Positions 6,489 through 6,686 of a stretch of 6,686 bases of DNA are shown piece after piece. Origin of the DNA: JANMQK01 sp031370485 (GTDB taxonomy: Bacteria; Acidobacteriota; Polarisedimenticolia; Gp22-AA2); NCBI GenBank assembly GCA_031370485.1, contig JANMQK010000228.1:1-6686 (forward strand), written 5' to 3'. The notes under the pieces are model-generated. The model worked only from the letters and a program-made list of their open reading frames with translations. It ran no database searches and was not told the origin of the DNA. A program made the translations under genes and the position numbers. Numbering within the stretch: position 1 is the stretch's first letter; every line of letters begins with the position of its first letter.

Positions 6489-6494
6489 TAGAAT
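6489..6494 (+). promoter_or_regulatory. -10 box of a probably leaderless gene
   Basis: TAGAAT, five of six to the -10 consensus, lies 5 nt before ATG 6500. Transcription from it would begin at or within a nucleotide or two of the A of the ATG, giving a leaderless message. No -35 box is recognisable at the proper distance, where the hairpin at 6461-6481 lies, and no Shine-Dalgarno sequence is positioned for this ATG. Confidence 0.5.
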
Positions 6495-6499
6495 GGGGT

Positions 6500-6686
6500 A
6501 TGGACCGCGGGCGTTTCGAACGGCTCGTCGCCGAGGCTATCGAGTCGCTTCCCGACGATTTCAAGGCGAAACTGGACAACGTGGCGGTGGTCGTGGAGGA
6601 CCTCCCTTCGCCCCGCGACGCGCGGTGCCACGCGCGCGGCCGGGGGCTGCTCCTGGGGCGTTACCAGGGGCTGCCGCTCACGCAGC
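6500..6686 (+). CDS. Zincin-like metallopeptidase family protein (N-terminal part, cut by the window edge)
   Basis: The 62 complete codons match the start of the small, single-domain putative zinc metallopeptidases (Pfam Zincin_1, PF06262). The F-x-x-LV-x-EAI-x-SLPDDF block at residues 6-21 is followed by LDNVAVVVEDLPS (25-37), and then LLLGRYQGLPLTQ (50-62). The HExxH zinc motif of the family lies further downstream, beyond the window, so catalytic competence cannot be judged. Proteins of this family are normally about 110-140 residues and cytoplasmic, with no well-defined substrate. ATG 6500 is the natural start because the family similarity begins within a few residues and a -10 box stands just before it. 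Confidence 0.85.
   Translation, partial: MDRGRFERLVAEAIESLPDDFKAKLDNVAVVVEDLPSPRDARCHARGRGLLLGRYQGLPLTQ

Noticed and set aside
4417..6579. 720-codon open frame on the minus strand across the receptor gene
   Set aside because: Same reasoning: its product is a Val/Glu/Arg/Gly-rich mirror of a well-supported + strand receptor, with no recognisable domain. The similar minus frame at 2659-4290 is rejected likewise.

Overview
The window is about 6.7 kb of very GC-rich bacterial DNA. All genes read on the + strand and both edges cut through genes. A large Oar-like TonB-dependent receptor with an N-terminal carboxypeptidase-regulatory-like domain, a secreted amidohydrolase and strong G/C bias at third codon positions suggest an outer-membrane-bearing, high-GC phylum. 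Acidobacteriota or a relative is my best guess. No rRNA or unambiguous marker gene is present, so this assignment is inference.

Layout: (1) 2-463 is one open frame cut by the left edge. Its first 44 codons look like the metal-binding start of an ETHE1/persulfide-dioxygenase-type metallo-beta-lactamase, while the rest is the last three transmembrane helices of an EamA/DMT exporter. This is an odd junction that may be an assembly chimera. (2) 464-626 is intergenic and holds a strong GC hairpin just after the stop. (3) 627-2333 is an exported, probably lipid-anchored YtcJ-type amidohydrolase (Amidohydrolase_3) with all expected metal ligands. (4) 2361-2771 is a short stand-alone EVE-domain protein, 27 nt downstream and probably co-transcribed. 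(5) 2772-2880 carries a near-consensus sigma70-type promoter. (6) 2881-6456 is the 1191-residue receptor, with an acidic insertion of EF-hand-like D/N-G repeats in the barrel region. (7) 6461-6481 is a hairpin after the receptor stop. (8) From 6500 to the right edge is the N-terminus of a small zincin-type metallopeptidase, apparently expressed from a -10 box only 5 nt before its ATG.

The genes do not form an obvious single pathway. A receptor for large substrates and an envelope-anchored hydrolase could both serve scavenging, but they appear to have separate promoters. The EVE protein and the metallopeptidase look like housekeeping neighbours. I find no CRISPR array, insertion sequence, tRNA, rRNA or convincing defence or novel system. 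The points most worth a second look are the left-edge fusion, the calcium-motif insertion in the receptor, and the promoter elements placed at or over start codons.
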